Source: Sipunculus nudus (lineage: Eukaryota; Annelida; Sipuncula; Golfingiida; Sipunculidae). Taken from it: DNA of 64,000 nt. The position numbers and the translations under genes were made by a program. Positions 12,929 to 24,848 of this stretch are shown one piece after another (the first letter of the stretch is position 1; every line of letters starts with the position of its first letter). The stretch is from contig CM049316.1 of assembly GCA_026874595.1 (NCBI GenBank), forward strand, positions 50,470,695 through 50,534,694. The letters are read 5' to 3'. The notes under the pieces are model-generated. The model was not told the origin of the DNA, did no database searches, and worked only from the letters and a program-made list of their open reading frames with translations.

Positions 12929-13612
12929 GGCCCTAAGTGGTCCGACAGGCCCAGCGGGCCCAATTCATTATTCGGAAATTAATAAATTAAATAGAAAAAT
13001 AAATGAAAACATCTCTGGTCCAAAAACTAAAAAGTGTTACACTCCAAAATTTTGGGCATTAACCAGGCCCTCTAAGGTGTATAACATACACCACAAACTA
13101 TTGGGCCCTAAGTGGTCTGGCATATGAATTCATTATTAGGAAATTAATAAATTAAATAAATATTAAATGAAAATATCTCTTCTCCAAAATAAAAAAAAGT
13201 GTTACACTCCAATTTTTGGGCATTAACCAGGCCCTGTAAAGTATATATGACATACAGCACAAACCATTTGGACCTAAGTGGTCTGGCATGCTCAGCGGGC
13301 CCAGTTCATTATTCATAAGTTAATTAAATAAAAATCTAAAAAAAAACTGGTCCAAAAACTAAAAGGTGTTTCACTCCAATAGTTGGGCATCAACCACGCC
13401 ATGTAAGGTCTATAACAAACATCACAAACCATTGCGCCCTAAGTGGTCTGGAATACACAGCGGGTCCAGATCATTATTCGTAAATTAATTAAATTCCGAA
13501 TGAAACAAAATCTGTGCTCCAAAAACTAAAAAAGCTTACACTGCTATAGTCTGGGCATCAGCCACGCCATGTAAGGTCTTTAACATACATCACAAACCAT
13601 TGGGCTCTAAGT
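12929..13612 (+). repeat. Tandem array, 165-175-bp monomer
   Basis: The marker 'ggccctaagtggtc' (with variants) recurs at about 12929, 13104, 13270, 13434 and 13602. Monomers share 'ttcattattcg.aaattaa', 'aaaaactaaaa.gtgttacactcc' and 'gggcat.aaccaggcc'. About four monomers, fairly diverged. Not coding. Confidence 0.85.
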
Positions 13613-14125
13613 GCATGGTCTTTCATGGTCCGGAATGGTCCGGAACGGTCCGGGAGGGCGAGGCGGTAGTTTTTGGATGTCAAAAACTGCTAGGGCGATT
13701 CGTGGTGATCCGGGGCGGAATTTAAGCCGGGGTGATCCTGGGCTCATGTGTAGCTCTGACTGGGCTTTGCCGTGGGTGTCCGTGCCACTGCCGTGGAAGT
13801 CCGAGGCACTGCCGTTACAGTCCTTGGAGGTCCGGGACAATAAAAACTACCCCGGCAGAGCGACGGACCAATACAGCAGAGCCCAGGACTTCCACGGCAG
13901 TGCCCCGTCGGAGCTGCGAATCACCTCGGACTAGCGCGGCAAACAAAAACAGGAATCTGTAGCGCATCGTTGGCGGACCGTGGTGAGACGTAGCTCTGAT
14001 GTGATAATCCGGGGCTCTACCGGGATAATTTCTGCCAAAAAAAACAAAAAAAAAAAAACACCCCGGATCACCACGGACCACCCCGAACCGTATCCGGGGT
14101 GATCCGTGGTAATCCTTGCCTATCC
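13613..14125. repeat. GC-rich low-complexity segment
   Basis: Short imperfect repeats of 'gtccgg', 'gatccgggg' and 'ccacggac' on both strands, with an A-rich run at 14037-14058. Open frames on both strands follow from the base composition. Confidence 0.6.
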
Positions 14126-14439
14126 GTAGTGCCAAGTCTCTGATAAAGTGCTGTGTCTGATACATTGTATTAAAATCATAAAATATTGCTACTGTTTATA
14201 AACCAGACTTTTGAAATGTTTTATCACTGGGCTGATTTGTAAACCATGGCTTCTTCTCTTATTATTGACTCTTCCTGCTTCTCCAAACATTACTCTGATG
14301 GATTTATTATCACCAGGATTGATTATCCTTCATGGTGAAAGAATGCTCTGTATTTCATAAAACTGGCATATCATTAGCGATGATTTTTTTCTGCGACATT
14401 TGCCAATGTTTTACAAAATCTCTGGATATATGGAATACT

Positions 14440-14441
<2 letters not shown>

Positions 14442-14483
<42 letters not shown>

Positions 14484-14517
14484 AAACTAATCTAATGGTT
14501 TACTGCAATAAACCACC

Positions 14518-14567
<50 letters not shown>

Positions 14568-14612
14568 TATTTACATATATTGTATATTAAATTATATATA
14601 TATATATATATA
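14442..14612. repeat. (TA)n microsatellites
   Basis: Three TA tracts, at about 14442-14477, 14521-14560 and 14594-14612. Confidence 0.95.
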
Positions 14613-14734
14613 AGTTTCGGTTTTTCAAACCAAGCCGTTAGCTTCATTCTAACAACATTCACCTGATGATCGGGTCGCATCCCGTTTAACAGACTGTAGT
14701 GAATTTACAGTGTTGTTTTTCTTCAGAGTTATAT

Positions 14735-15560
14735 ATACAGACGTGCCTTGATAATCCGACACCAATTGTGAATGTGATATTTATGTCGGATTACAAGGCT
14801 GTCGGTTTGTTAAATCACGGACGTCAAAGTGTCAAACGGGAGATGGGGCGGGTAGGCTACTGTCGGAAACAGATGTAACTGGCACTATAATATTTATTAT
14901 GATCATTAAAAAGCAAATAAACAGAATAAAACGAAATATGGTATACAATACTCTTTTATTACATACAAAAAGGAGGCATACAAAACGGATACATCCATGA
15001 ATAATCATGATGTTTTATTTACACTTGAAAAACAACAAGTCTCTCCGACTCTGGTATCCATATTACCCATGAACAATACATGCATGATGTGTTTATTCAC
15101 ATACTTTGGAAGGTAAAAGAGTCTATCTGGTATCCATGCATCCCTGTAAACAACATAAAATGCAAGGTGTGTCTATCTACGTTTAAAAAGGAAAACAAGT
15201 CCGTCTGGTAGCGAGCTCTCTTCATGCTGTGTTCCTTTACCTTCCGTAACACTCCGCGTATAGCGTCAATATCCTCGGCTGAGAAGCCTTCCTGTTCCAT
15301 GTGACGGAGCCCCGACTCCATGCCAGCTATGGCTTCTTTGCGGTTACTTGCTCTGGGGGTTCACTATCCTCATCCGAATTGCTGTCACCTCCATCTGTCG
15401 ATGTGCAGCTGACCTGTGAGACGATATCAGGCGTTGATAACATGGCCTCCGTTGGTTCTGCGCTATCCCAGGAAACATATTCTTCCGCGGTCACATGATC
15501 AGCTAGTGGGAGTGCTCGTATGAGGTCACCAAGTTCAGGATGTCAGGATGCTTTCAAGAT
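14735..15560 (-). mobile_element. Tigger/pogo-like transposon remnant
   Basis: Leftward reading from about 15500 gives an acidic, Asp/Ser-rich segment, then AGMESGLRHMEQEGFSAEDIDAIRGVLRKV with one frame change near 15330. This resembles the C-terminal tail of pogo/Tigger (CENP-B-related) transposases. About 400 bp downstream, 'acgtgccttgataatccgac' at about 14741-14760 looks like a terminal repeat. No DDE core is present, so only the 3' end of the element remains. Family assignment is from pattern only. Confidence 0.45.
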
Positions 15561-15645
15561 CAGGATGTCGTCGCTTATAGCAATGTTATGTGCAGTAGTA
15601 TTGGTGAACCAAAAGAATATAGTCGAGTTGCCAGTAGGGGGTACA

Positions 15646-16290
15646 TATGAATTGTCTATAGTATAAGGTTTTTCGATGGATTTGTGATGGTAGGGGTCCA
15701 CTGACACTTTTGAGTTGGGTTGTCCTCACGACAACCTTGGGCAATTTTTTTTTATATGCAAATTAGGGCCGCCATTAACGAAAATTCTATTTTCTTCAAT
15801 ATCTCAAGAACTAACCGTTATAACTGATATAATATTGCGTCTAGACCTAGGTTTTCATGGTCAAAGATTAATATAAGACCATGGCTATACCTTTTGCAGC
15901 TATATTTGTGGTTTTAATATGCAAATTAGGGCCGCCATTGACGGAAATTCTATTTTCTTCAATATCTCAAGAAGTAACCATTATAACTGATCTAATATTA
16001 CGTCTAGGCCTAGGTTTTCATGGTCAAAGATTTATATGAGATCATGGCTATACCTTTTGGAGCTATAGTTGTAGCTTTAATATGCAAATTAGGACCGCCA
16101 TTGACGAAAATTCTATTGTCTTCAATATGTCAAGAACTAATTATGGTACTTGATCAAATATGCTGTCTAGACCGGGTTTTTCATGGTCAAAGATTATCAT
16201 AAGACCATATTCATTCTTTTTTGGGACTATAGTTGTCGTTTAAATATGCAAATTAGGGCCGCCATTGAAGAAAAACTAACAGTTCATTAT
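15646..16290 (+). repeat. Left inverted repeat with 163-bp subrepeats
   Basis: The unit marker 'tatgcaaattagg.ccgccatt' starts at 15755, 15918, 16081 and 16245, giving a period of 163-164. The outer 110 bp ('ttttgagttgggttgtcctcacgac' region) is single copy and is matched inverted at 21840-21959. Confidence 0.85.
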
Positions 16291-16780
16291 TCTTTTATTT
16301 TAAGTCAATTATTGAAGAAAAATTGATTTCATGTCTCCATAAGTGTGGGTTTTTCATGTAACATTCTCATAAAAAGGTTTTACCATGTCCCACAGATTAC
16401 TAACATGGATTCATTAAAATAGACTACAACCACCAGCATGATGTACTAGTAGTGTGCCGGGCTGCAAAGCTGTTGATTGTATCGGATATTCAGTTTAAGG
16501 TGAGGCAACACTATAGATACTTTCATTTTATATCAAAATAACTCTTCTGTAACAGTGAAAGTTCACTGCAAAGTTCTAATGAAAAATACTCAATGAAGTT
16601 AACATTAAGCAGCAACAAAACATTTAAAAGCATTCACTTACACATCTAATTGGGTGGACGGAACCAGTATATCAATGTTTTGAGCATACTTTATTGAGAA
16701 AAGTCTCCCTTTCTGTTGTGTCTGAGACTGCCCTTATGTTGATATCTTCTTGACGGTGTCGCTATAATCTTTTTTTTTAG

Positions 16781-19700
16781 ATGGCCGATGATCGGTGCCT
16801 TGTGCCATTATGCCAGGAGAAGGGGGAGCTACAAACGTTCAAGGAACGAGGTATAAGAACACTCATTCAGCGCAGCAAAGAGAGAGGTGACGATCTGCAT
16901 GAGAAGCTACAAACGATTCTGGACTCAGCAGGGGATCAGTCCACTGTAAAATGTCATAAGGCATGCTATTGTGCCTACACGTCTAAGCAAAATGTGGCAA
17001 AATTCCTTGCAAAGAAAAGGAGGGAAGGCTTCTTACAGTCAGATTTTGAGGAACCATGTGTTCGGGTTAGACGATCTCATCTTCCTAAATTCCAGTTCCA
17101 GAAGCATTGTTTGATTTGTGGAAAAGAATGTGTTGCAAAAGACCCAAAACATCCAGATAGATGGGAACGTGTCATTCAATGTGAAACCAAAGACCGCCCA
17201 GGAATTGCAGAATTTAAAGATGTACTATTAGATGTATGTGAGCAAAGAAATGATGAATGGGGCAGACAAGTAGAATTCCGCATTAAAGGGGTACTTGCCG
17301 ATCTACCGGCTGCTGATGCACAGTACCACAAGAAATGTAACGATTCATTTATGACACTTCCTAAGTACACCGATCTTTCAGCTCAGAGTGAGGTATTTGA
17401 TGACGACGCACTGAAGAAGACAATTGATGAGATGTATACCAATCAACATCTCGGCACATGGACATCTATCGAACTGTATGATATTTACCGTGGCTTCGAT
17501 GGTATATTATCTCTGCAACAGATGTTCACAAAACTCACAAATTATTTAGGGGATGACTTTGTTATAATTCGCGTGGAAGGTTGTGCATCAGTAGTCGGGT
17601 TTCGGAACTTCGTAGGCAAAACCCTTAAGATGGTGAAAATTGATTCAGTGGATGACGAAAATGTGAATGCTGTTGTGAGACAAGTAAGCAGTGAGGCGCG
17701 ATCAATTAAGCATAATAATGCAGTGTATGATCTTGGTGATTTCACATACACCAACACGCTTAAACAGACTAGCTCCACACTGCTGAAACTGATATCTTTA
17801 TTAGTGTCGAAAGGTAATGTGACCAGTAAGTCCCTGAGTCTGACCCAAGCTGTGCAATGCCACATTACATGCACAAGAAACCAAACAACGCTAGGATTAG
17901 CACTGAAATTGCACCATAAGTACGGCAGCTCTGAGTTAATCAAACTCCTGCATAATCATGGGTTCACGGTTCCATATGAAGAGGTAATTCGTTTTAGGAA
18001 ATCAGCCGCAAAATATGTGGGCGAGAACAGTAATCTTCTTCATCAAGCCATGGGTCTTACTCGGAGGGTTGGTCCAATCTTTGGATGGTTTGATAACTTT
18101 GACCTTCTGGTTTCAACTCCGAATGGACGCCGAGAGACACATGTCATGGCCCATGAGTTTCAAATGAATCCTGCTGGCATTATCCAGAAAGGTAATGCTG
18201 AACCTGGGGTTATGACACTTGTGATCCCACGCCTGCTGAAAACGGCTGCGCGGTCTCTTAGACATTCACCGTGTATTCCAATGCATCACTACACTGGACC
18301 AAAGAAGGTAAACCCTCCTGCAATTTCTATAACATCAGGAATCCCGTTTGAAGATGTATGCGCCAGGGAGAAGAGTCTTGCTTCCGCTGAGCTAAAAGAT
18401 GCTCAATGGTTAAACACACTATCCTCAGACAAGGGTGTCGAGTGGCATGGATTCAATAAACAGCTTGCCAGAGAACATGCTACACTGAAACCACCGACTG
18501 TATATATGTTCGGTCACCTCATTGATTCCCCACCTCCTCATCCGGATACAGTATTAACATCCCTAGTCTACATGAAGAAGTCGCTGGCTGACCAGGGTAT
18601 GAGTTATGTTAATCTCTCCATCGACATGCAGCTTTATATGGTCGCCCAGCAGATCAAATGGAATGACCCAGAGAAATTCAGAGATGTCATCATTCGTCCA
18701 GGAGCGATGCACATCATCATGTCATTTTTAGGATGCATTGGAAACTTGATGAAAGGGTCTGGCTTGGACATTCTGGTTGGAGCAGCCTTCGGACATGTCA
18801 CAGGGATTATGAATGGTAAGGCATGGGTTAGGGCCATGAGAGCTTTTCGAATGGTGACAGTTGTCCTTTTGCATGACTTTCTTAAAAATGGAGAGAAAAC
18901 GTTTGAAGAAATATCTGAATATCTGGAAGAAGCAAGACAACACCCAACAGGAAAACATTGGGTGGACAATTTTATCAAACCCCCACTTCTGGCCCATCAG
19001 TTCCTGCGTGCTGAAAGGGAAGGAGATTGATTGGCTGTTTTAACAATTTTCCTTAGAACGGATGCTGCCTTACTTCTTCAGTGTAGGCCATATCCATTAG
19101 GCCAGGTATATTTCATGGCACTTGACGGAGATGCACACTCTACCAGAAGAAGTCAAGTCCGATCTCAAAGCTGGTGCACATGTCTGCAGACACAATGAAG
19201 GATTTTGGAACTCAGTGTCAAGCGATCAGTTCGGGGAACAGACTGCTATCAAGACGGGGAAAGGAGGTTTAAAGGGACTGACACTATCATCAGAGCTCAT
19301 GGCCGAATGGATTGATTCGTTTCCAGTCTTTTCGTACATTTCTGATACCTATGAATCTGTATTCTCTGATTCACCTACAGAGAACACGGCCCTTTCTAAG
19401 CATGTAGAAGAGGGAACCCAAAGGCTCCAGCTTGATAAAAGTGACCGAGAGCGTATTGCTGAAGAGATAGCAAACCACTCACATCCTCTAACAGTGGAGA
19501 GTCCGACTCTCTATAACATTGTTCACGGACAAATTGCTCCAAAAGAAGTTAACATGCAGGATGCACTACTCATTGGAGAGAAGATGCTTGCGTCTTTTCG
19601 AAAATCCTTGCCATCTGGCTTCCATTCCAAGATATCAAGTCCAGTCAAGACTATGGAACTAATGAAGAAAGGTATAAAGGTTGGCGACAAAACTGTTTTT

Positions 19701-21128
19701 GATTTAGAAACCATTTTCCTTCGTCTTCTGATGGTAGGACAACAGAGACAGCTTCAGCTAGAAAATATATTCCAGTATGAGTTGTGCGCAGTGCCATACT
19801 CGATAATTGACGAATATGGTTGTTTGAGAAAAGGCAACAAGTCCATACTCGCGAAGCGTCTTGGTGCAACTGCACATAAAGCAACTGCTCCAGATGTGAT
19901 AATCGTGGATGGCCAGCAGCTGCTTTATCGCATTTCTTGGCCTCATGGGGGTAATGCATCAACCCTAGTTGAGAGTATGAAACGCCGTCTCATCTGCTAC
20001 CCGGTAGACAGTCAGAAGATCTTGGTCTTCGACAAATACGATGACCTGTCAGCTAAAGACCATGAAAGACTGCGACGCGCTGGTGAGGGTTCAACCGACT
20101 ACAAGTTGACCACGAATAGTCCATTACCTAAACGGGAAGCAGTCATGAAGAATAAGCAAAACAAGCGGCAACTGTCGCAAGTGCTCTCAATCTTCAACTT
20201 CGGAACAAATGTAGAAGTGGAGGGTCCATCCTCCGGACATTTTTCGCATGATGAAGCTGACATCACAATGGTTGCGCATTTGCTTCGAGTAGCTGAATAT
20301 GGTCGGACAATCAGAATACTCAGTGATGATACCGACGTGTTTGTATTGCTAGTTTACTGGGTATGGAAGGCTCAGTTGCACCAAGTGTGCAGTGTCCAGA
20401 TGGAACGTTGGGATGCGGTCATCATTGACATCAATGAAACATGCACGAAGCTGGGTCCCAAATGTTTGCAGCTGTTAGGAATGCACGCGATGAGTGGCTG
20501 CGATACAGTTTCCTATCCGTTTAAAATAGGAAAAATGAGTGCTCTGAACGTTTTACACACTGGAAACGTTTCAGGATTGTCTGAAATATTGGGTGAAGAG
20601 AGTGCTACACAAGCTGACCTTGTAGCAACAGGCCAACACTTCTTTTCGGCTCTGTATGGTCAGTCGAAGTTCTCTTCAATGAATGAGGCCCGATTCAATA
20701 TCTACACGAAAAAGAAAGGCAAAACAATTCGAATAATGGCCTTGCCTCCAACAGATGCCAACCTTGCCCTCCACGTGAAGCGGGCGCATCTGCAGACGAT
20801 GCTGTGGAAGGCAGCCGATCAACACGGACCTCCAACAGTGGATATATGTCAGTTCGGATGGCATATTGAGGATGGCCCATCACCCAGTGTTGCTTCTGGT
20901 CCTCCCGCTCCTCCTGGACTAGTTGATATGCTAAGCTGCGGTTGCAAGTCAGAGAACAATGCCTGCAGGATTCTGTCCTGCAGCTGTCATCGAAACAAAC
21001 TATCATGCACTAGTTATTGCACATGTGGGGGTTCGGAGAGGTGCTTTAATTCGTTCTCGACAAGACCCAGTGAACAAGATGACGAGGATGATGGCAGTAG
21101 CTTTTCTGAGGAGGAGACAGATACATAA
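16781..21128 (+). pseudogene. Large Cys-rich transposon-type protein with C-terminal CXC domain
   Basis: Two long frames, 16781-19030 (749 codons) and about 19101-21128, belong to one protein of roughly 1430 residues. The join has a frameshift near 19020 and in-frame stops at 19041 and 19098. The ATG at 16781 follows TTTTTTTTTAG, a good 3' splice site, so a non-coding first exon is likely. There are N-terminal zinc-binding clusters (CLVPLC, KCHKACYCAY, CLICGKEC with a later YHKKC). Late in the protein come LSDDTDVFVLLV and MSGCDTVS-x5-IGK, which recall the metal site and GCD segment of FEN/XPG-like nucleases (inference). A CXC (TSO1/tesmin-like) module with about 14 Cys lies at about 20930-21055. 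The inverted repeats around it suggest a transposase or accessory nuclease. Such proteins are multicopy in many invertebrates, but I cannot name the superfamily. Confidence 0.65.
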
Positions 21129-21156
21129 TGAAAAGCGATGGCCGTGTCCGTTCTGA

Positions 21157-21163
21157 TATATAT

Positions 21164-21206
<43 letters not shown>
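21157..21206. repeat. (TA)n microsatellite
   Basis: TA tract just after the stop codon of the CXC protein gene. Confidence 0.95.
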
Positions 21207-21208
<2 letters not shown>

Positions 21209-21549
21209 TGAGTTTAACATTTTCCTTTGCAGTACTATACAGGTTTTGATCAGATTCAGCCATATACATTTCATGAATGCAGCAAACGAAGTGTAATTGT
21301 TTTTTTAATGTTTTCCTGAAACTTCTGGGATAACAATTATTTTTTCCCAAATGGCATTCATAAGTGATGAAATCACTTTAATAAATAAAGATATCCTTTA
21401 TCAACCAGATGATTCGCAGTTTTTAATCATAGTTTCAAATGCTCAAAATTTGATGTAACGGAACATAATCTGTGACAGACATATGTTTCCTGAGATACCA
21501 GGGGCAGTAAACTTGTCATAGGGGGCTACACCTAAAAATTATATCTCTA

Positions 21550-21959
21550 ATAGTCATAATCATAGGCTTATGTTGATCACCGACCATGAAAACCCCTGTC
21601 TAGAAACCATATTTGATCAAGTACCATAATTAGTTCTTGAGATATCGAAGGAAATAGAATTTTCGTCAATGGCGGCCCTAATTTGCATATTTAAACCACA
21701 AATATAGTTCGAAAAGGTATAGCCATGGTCCCATATTAATCTTTGACCATGAAAACCTAGGTCTAGACCCAATATTTTATAAGTTAAAACGGTTAGTTCT
21801 TGAGATATTGAAGAAAATAGAATTTTCGTTAATGGCGGCCCTAATTTGCATATAAAAAAATTGCCCAAGGTTGTCGTGAGGACAACCCAACTCAAAAGTG
21901 TCAGTGGACCCCTACCATTACAAATCCATCGAAAAACCTTATACTATAGACAATTCATA
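21550..21959 (-). repeat. Right inverted repeat with two 163-bp subrepeats
   Basis: Reverse complement of the left inverted repeat. 'tttgcatat' occurs at about 21682 and 21845, again 163 bp apart. It carries two units where the left end has three or more. Confidence 0.85.
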
Positions 21960-22340
21960 GGTTCACAGTTGAATAAATATAGGTGACAACTCGACTAACA
22001 TAGGAACTATATAGAGGAATATTTATGGTAAATATAAGGAACAAGGCCTACAGGCCTAATGCGAAGCTGTGCAAAGTTAAGGAGTATGAATGGAGGTTAT
22101 TTTTAAAATTTAATATTGATCCTCCTAAGTCCTGCATATCTACCTTAGTCATTATGATTTCAGCAAAATGGACGTTTCTTACCTGCAAGTTTCGGACTAG
22201 GACATTTTAAAACCAGAATATGGGTAGTCGACAAGCCACTATGTGTATCTGCAGAAATCAGAGTGGGACGGATGAAGTGAGGCATGGATTAAGTGGCAAG
22301 GGGAATAGAGCGTGGTGTGTTGCATATTAGCATGAATGTC
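21960..22340. other. No gene recognised
   Basis: Spacer between the 6.3-kb element and the 278-bp satellite. Nothing identifiable. Confidence 0.4.
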
Positions 22341-23174
22341 TGCAGCTTAAACGTGAATGTAGGTGGTGCCACCTGTCATAAAATCAAGAAAATTGTCCAG
22401 GATGTATAAACCTGCAAAATTTCAGGTGGATAAGTAATTTCACTGCCGAGATATGAGTGATTTTATCCCAAAGCAGATCAACAGATGGATGCTGGGCATA
22501 AGTGGTTTCAGGTGGCGCCACCAGTTTTGCCTATAATGAAGTGCTATGTGAGATCTATACACATGCAAAATTTTGGCCTAATCGGTCAAACGGTTCCCAA
22601 GATATGAGCTTGGATGTCTGCAGAGTAAATGTGAATGTAGGTGGCGCCACCTGTCATAAAATCGAGAAAGCTGTCAATGATGTAAAATACCTGCAAAATT
22701 TCAGGTGGATAAGTCAAACCACTGCTGAGATATGAGCAATTTTATCCCGAGGCAGATGAACAGATGGACGCTGTGCATAAGTGGTTGCAGATGGCGCCAT
22801 CAGTTTTGCCTATGATGAAGAGCTATGTGAGATCTATACACATGCAAATTTTTTGCCCAATCAGTCAAATGGTTCCCGAGATATGAGCTTGGATGTCTGC
22901 AGCTTAAACGTGAATCTAGGTGGCGCCACCTGTCATAAATCGAGAAAGCTGTCCAGGATGTATAAACCTTCAAAATTTCAGGTGGATAAGTCAAACCTCT
23001 GCTGAGATATGAGTGATTTTAACCTAAGGCAGATGAACAGATGGACGCTGTGCATTAGTGGTTGCAGGTGGCACCACCAGTTTTGCCTATGATGAAGAGC
23101 TATGTGAGATCTATACACAGGCAAAATTTTGGCCTAATCAGTCAAACGGTTCCCAAGATATGAGCTTGGATGTC
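22340..23174 (+). repeat. 278-bp satellite, left part (about three monomers)
   Basis: 'aggtgg(c/t)gccacctgtcata' starts at 22361, 22639 and 22918, a 278-279-bp period. Each monomer has two palindromes of the GGTGGCGCCACC type, 'caaaatttcaggtggataagt' and 'gatatgagcttggatgtctgcag'. The array is broken at 23174 within the last motif and resumes at 52427. Confidence 0.95.
23169..23174. repeat. Target-site duplication GATGTC, left copy
   Basis: GATGTC abuts the first base of the Polinton and is repeated at 52427-52432. In intact monomers of the satellite the same place reads once as ...ttgGATGTCtgcag.... Six base pairs is the known Polinton/Maverick duplication length. Confidence 0.95.
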
Positions 23175-24291
23175 AGTAGTAGTAGACATAGTTTGGTGGT
23201 ATCGTTTATTGAATGTAGGCCAAGTCGGTTTGAGAGGACCGTGTGTTATTGTTGACGTGAGGTGTCAGAAGTAGGTCAGTAGGTGACCGAGGAAGTGTTA
23301 TTGTTGTGGTTGGGTGTGTGCTTGTTATGGTTGTAATGTTATTGTTATTGTTATGGTTGAGTTTGTTATTGTTATGGTTGAGTTTGTTATTGTTATGGTT
23401 GAGTTTGTTATTGTTATGGTTGAGTTTGTTATTGTTTGGGTTGAGTTTGTTGTTGTTATGGTCTGGTAAAAGGGACAAGGAAGTAACGACCCACTGGTTA
23501 GGACTTTGAACCACTCGACGTCTATTGCAATTCCTTATGGAACGCGCTAGATGTTCTATGAGTTGGTAGTCCCGTCAGGTGGGTGTTAGACTTGGTCTAC
23601 TTTCAAAAAACGATGCCACCTAACTATGTCGAAAATGCGTTGAATAAACATATATACACATATAGCCTTAGAACACATGACATGATGAAAAATCAATGGG
23701 TGCTAAATAGAAAATAAGCAGAAAGTGTGCATTTTATTATATCTAGATAGAGAGAAAGAGGCAGTTATTGTGTATATTTGAACTACTACCGAAGCGAAGC
23801 ACAAGCAGACAGAGAGAATAGGACACAGTCAAAACTTGTACTTACTGTGATTTTCGGACTTCTAATGCTCTCCTGCTGCTATATAATCCATGGGACACAC
23901 TGTATCACCAGTTAATATATGTATATGTATATATATATATATACTCTGCTAAAAGATAACCTCCGTGACCTGGGCATTGGGTGAACACCGAACACAAAAT
24001 ACTTGGTATAACACATTTTCACACAAAATATATATCCATACACGGGTTCGTACGGTACACCCCTGCTATAATCCAATTGATTCTGGTAAAATACAACACA
24101 TTTTGTGCCATTATCCTTAGTATAATACGGAGCACCCAGGCGGCACGTCCGTTAGGCTCGAATGAGTGAGGCCGAATGGCAGGCCGCAGGTGACAAAGGT
24201 TAAGCGATAAGGCCATCAGATGTTTCCTCGTGTGACGTAGGTGCGCGCCTAGTCGTTAAAATGCCAAGCTCCGCGATTGTTATGGTTGAGT
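23175..24291 (+). repeat. Polinton left terminal inverted repeat (about 1.1 kb)
   Basis: Matches the reverse complement of 51246-52426. Over the first several hundred bases only a few differences are visible: one substitution near 23212, an 8-bp duplication present only on the right, and one unit more of a 21-bp tandem repeat on the left. The inner end is near 'gcgattgttatggttgag'. No gene inside; open frames are due to the 21-bp repeat. Confidence 0.95.
23338..23462 (+). repeat. 21-bp tandem repeat within left TIR
   Basis: About five to six copies of 'tttgttattgttatggttgag', the last ones variant. As the period is a multiple of three, a frame stays open and gives a Leu/Trp-rich false ORF. 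Mirror copy at 52152-52258 with fewer units. Confidence 0.95.
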
Positions 24292-24319
24292 CTGCTACTA
24301 TATTACCCACTGTATCACC

Positions 24320-24322
<3 letters not shown>

Positions 24323-24366
<44 letters not shown>
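24323..24366. repeat. (TA)n tract at TIR inner border
   Basis: TA microsatellite between the inverted repeat and the first gene. Similar short tracts lie at 23928-23942, 51175-51193 and 51652-51684. Confidence 0.95.
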
Positions 24367-24368
<2 letters not shown>

Positions 24369-24373
24369 GCGGA

Positions 24374-24751
24374 ATGAAACTCGAGTGGGTTACACAGAAC
24401 AAATCGGGGGTCAACGTTGGCGTTAGGATCGTTCAACTGTTACCGTTTACCCATCCCTCCCTCATGTGCGAGTATCACCCGGAACAGGCCGAACAGTCTA
24501 AAAAATGTCGTCTGGTCTCCACGGACGGATTTAAGTGGCTGCCTGAAACCAGAGTCTATTACAACAAGAACCAGCCCGAAAAACTAGACTTCAGTGATTC
24601 CTATGGGGTGTTTTTCCCCGACCGTCGGTACCATCGGCATTACCGTTTACATCGGGATGGGGTCGAGATCTGCAGTCTCTTGGACAAACGGTTCGTGGAC
24701 CGGTTGGTGCCCCCGACCAGAAAATCTCACATACACAAACGCAAGTTGTAA
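24374..24751 (+). CDS. Hypothetical protein, first gene of Polinton
   Basis: An ATG-initiated frame of 125 codons that begins directly after the TA tract. I do not recognise the product. It is rich in Arg, His and Tyr toward the end (RRYHRHYRLHRD) and closes with a basic tail (RKSHIHKRKL); no membrane segment or clear zinc site. G+C is higher than in the surrounding non-coding DNA, as for the other genes of the element. Being outermost and next to the TIR it may be an early gene, but that is only position-based inference. Confidence 0.55.
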   Translation: MKLEWVTQNKSGVNVGVRIVQLLPFTHPSLMCEYHPEQAEQSKKCRLVSTDGFKWLPETRVYYNKNQPEKLDFSDSYGVFFPDRRYHRHYRLHRDGVEICSLLDKRFVDRLVPPTRKSHIHKRKL

Positions 24752-24760
24752 AGCGCTCCA

Positions 24761-24848
24761 GGTGGCGCCACCGGTGCTGCTGCTGCTGTTGATATATAGA
24801 TAAGGCTCATAAACCTCGCTTCACTTCACACGTTTGTACTGCCACAGG
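24761..24848 (+). promoter_or_regulatory. Candidate promoter: palindrome plus TATA-like box
   Basis: The perfect palindrome GGTGGCGCCACC (24761-24772), a short (ctg)n run and the TATA-like 'gatatataga' (24791-24800) precede the ATG at 24849. The palindrome is the same as in the flanking satellites. Function is inferred from position only. Confidence 0.3.

Larger units (their letters stand above)
15646..21959 (+). mobile_element. 6.3-kb DNA transposon-like element with TIRs and CXC protein
   Basis: Inverted repeats face each other: 15646-16290 reads inward from 'tatgaattgtctatag', and 21959 back to about 21550 reads the same. A single long broken gene (16781-21128) fills the inside. The inverted repeats include a 163-bp tandem unit, three to four copies at the left end and two at the right. 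I cannot find an obvious target duplication, so the outer limits may be off by some bases. Superfamily not assigned. Confidence 0.65.

Noticed and set aside
13607-14165. Long frames on both strands in GC-rich sequence
   Set aside because: Simple repeats of gtccgg/gatccgg without stops; no domain, no start context and frames on both strands alike.
15301-15498. Rightward 65-codon frame
   Set aside because: Antisense to the Tigger-like tail, which has the better content; no support for a protein.
22340-23174. CRISPR-like array
   Set aside because: Regular period, but whole 278-bp monomers are repeated with no unique spacers; a satellite in a eukaryotic genome. The same applies to 47191-48490 and 60456-64000.
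23206-23514. Leu/Trp-rich or Asn-rich frames in the TIRs (also 52100-52336)
   Set aside because: They come from the 21-bp tandem repeat, whose period is a multiple of three; the same occurs at both TIRs and has no start context or family.
24374-24751. Rb-binding LxCxE motif in the first Polinton gene
   Set aside because: The nearest match is LMCEY, which lacks the final Glu; not enough to call. The CECEE region of the second gene also fails at the Leu position.
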